DNA of 13,711 nucleotides from Clostridiales bacterium UBA3758 (GTDB lineage: Bacteria > Bacillota > Clostridia > Oscillospirales > Oscillospiraceae): positions 1-13,711 of the forward strand of contig DFGE01000028.1 in the NCBI GenBank assembly GCA_002371675.1, given 5' to 3'. Below the pieces are notes generated by a model. The model ran no database searches and was not told where the DNA came from. It was given only the letters and a program-made list of their open reading frames with translations. Of the stretch, positions 12,765 through 13,711 are shown in pieces; positions within the stretch are counted from its first letter, which is position 1, and every line of letters starts with the position of its first letter. The translations under genes were made by a program, and so were the position numbers.

Positions 12765-13524
12765 ATTCTATTCCGAAGAGACGCTTGCCGTTTTCAAAGG
12801 TCAGGCGCTCGACCTCCTCGGGCAGCATACCCTTGACAGCCGCAACGGTCTCGATCACATAGCGGAGGTTGCGCGAGTCGTTGCGTTTGCCGCGCATGGG
12901 CACAGGGCTGAGATAGGGACTGTCCGTCTCGATGAGGATGCGCTCCGGCGGGCAGATCTCCAGCACCTCGAGCGCCTTGCGCGCGTTCTTATAGGTGATC
13001 GGGCCGTCGAAGCCCAGATACCAGCCGCGCTTGAGCAGCTCCTTCGCCATCTCGGCGCTGCCGGAATAGCAGTGGAACACGCCGGACAGCGCCGGATAGT
13101 CCGTGACGATGGCGAGACAGTCCGCGTGCGCCTCCCGGTCATGCACGATAACAGGTTTACATAACTCAAGTGCAAGCTCGATCTGCCGCCGAAACAGCGC
13201 CTTTTGCTCGTCCTTGTGCGTCGCGTCCCAATAGTAATCGAGGCCGATCTCCCCGATGGCCACGCATTTGGGATGGCGCGCCATCTCGCAGACCTCGGCG
13301 TAGGATTCGATATCGTACTTGTCGATGTCCTCCGGGTGGATTCCCACCGCGGCATAGACGAAAGCGAAGCGCTCCGCCAGCTCGAGCGCCATGCGGCTGC
13401 TCGGCGCGTCGCAGCCGGGATCGACGATCAGGCCGACGCCGGCGGCGGGCATCCCGGCCAGGAGCTCCAGACGGTCGGCGTTGAAGGCGCCGGAATCATA
13501 GTGGGCGTGGGTATCAAAGATCAT
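12763..13524 (-). CDS. tatD: TatD-family metal-dependent hydrolase (DNase)
   Basis: This encodes 253 residues. The ATG at 13524 is chosen over one 14 codons upstream because GAGG (13536-13533) lies 8 nt before it and the product then starts MIFDTHAHYD, the normal family N-terminus. Metal ligands of the TIM-barrel amidohydrolase fold are all visible: H6 and H8 (THAH), E92 (AIGEIGLDYYWD), H128 (PVIVHDREAH), H151 (VFHCYSGS) and D201 (IETDSPYLSP). Length is typical. Family members are cytosolic 3'-5' exonucleases/DNases active on nucleic acids with mispaired or damaged ends; the substrate here is not shown. In many Firmicutes the gene lies near metG and ksgA/rsmA, which would be beyond the right edge. 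The 5' side holds a five-hairpin array and no convincing promoter, so transcription may start upstream of the window. Confidence 0.96.
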   Translation of the reverse strand: MIFDTHAHYDSGAFNADRLELLAGMPAAGVGLIVDPGCDAPSSRMALELAERFAFVYAAVGIHPEDIDKYDIESYAEVCEMARHPKCVAIGEIGLDYYWDATHKDEQKALFRRQIELALELCKPVIVHDREAHADCLAIVTDYPALSGVFHCYSGSAEMAKELLKRGWYLGFDGPITYKNARKALEVLEICPPERILIETDSPYLSPVPMRGKRNDSRNLRYVIETVAAVKGMLPEEVERLTFENGKRLFGIE

Positions 13525-13557
13525 GCGTCTCACCTCACGATAATGACCATCGGATGG

Positions 13558-13701
13558 CGAAATCAATCGAGGGTTCGATTGATTTCGCTGCCAAACGATA
13601 AGTTTGGCAGCGAATGACCAAAAGGGTCATTCGCCCGATGCTCATTGAAATGAATATATGGCCAAACAGCTATGCTGTTTGGCTGCGCGGCAAAGCCGCG
13701 C
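13558..13701. repeat. Array of five consecutive short palindromes
   Basis: There are five perfect hairpins: 13558-13570 with 13575-13587 (13 bp); 13586-13596 with 13602-13612 (11 bp); 13611-13619 with 13625-13633 (9 bp); 13661-13670 with 13674-13683 (10 bp); and 13685-13691 with 13695-13701 (7 bp). The first three abut so closely that they share CG dinucleotides at 13586-13587 and 13611-13612. All arms differ in sequence, though GCCAAAC is common to hairpins 2 and 4. The array occupies the tatD 5' side and may continue beyond the window. It is not a copy of the two elements described above. Confidence 0.85.
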
Positions 13702-13711
13702 GGCGAAAAGC

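Noticed and set aside
13558..13701. CRISPR array
   Set aside because: The palindromes are all different and abut each other; there is no constant repeat with regular spacers.

Overview
The window looks like a piece of chromosome from a fairly GC-rich Gram-positive of the class Clostridia, most likely a gut Oscillospiraceae/Ruminococcaceae-type anaerobe. The reasons are a bacterial type-A-looking RNase P RNA, strong GGAGG ribosome binding sites, consensus sigma-A promoters, a giant secreted subtilase with dockerin and Big_2 modules, and the TatD and CapA family genes. The taxonomic placement is inference. No phage, conjugation or CRISPR genes are visible.

Left part (1-2890): a small polytopic membrane protein (+), then a ~220 bp hairpin-rich repeat element, then rnpB (-). 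rnpB is divergent from a PLP-dependent methionine gamma-lyase/aluminium-resistance family gene (+), with back-to-back promoters. That gene ends at an intrinsic terminator, followed by a second terminator that closes the operon converging from the right.

Centre (2908-10940): one leftward operon. In transcription order it has a lipoprotein consisting of little more than a subtilase-propeptide-like (I9-like) domain, a 2218-residue secreted S8 protease, a 46-residue peptide with a YxxP N-terminus, and a 107-residue signal-anchored Pro/Glu-rich protein. The lipoprotein domain shares sequence blocks with the protease's own prosegment. I read the four genes as one cell-surface proteolysis module: membrane-tethered inhibitor or chaperone, protease, and two small partners of unknown role. 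This is the best candidate for an undescribed system. A strong promoter further upstream (10912-10940) serves either a long leader or a small RNA.

Right part (10990-13711): a small two-helix membrane protein and a CapA-family metallophosphatase (+), each with its own promoter, then a second copy of the hairpin-rich element in inverted orientation, then a TatD-family hydrolase (-). The window ends in a run of five abutting perfect hairpins upstream of tatD.

The two repeat elements share an order of internal hairpins, have 19-bp imperfect terminal inverted repeats, show compensatory base changes in their stems, and both sit between convergent 3' ends. Each is bracketed by a pair of hairpins that match each other but not those of the other copy. 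This structured, possibly mobile, 3'-end element is the second main point of interest.
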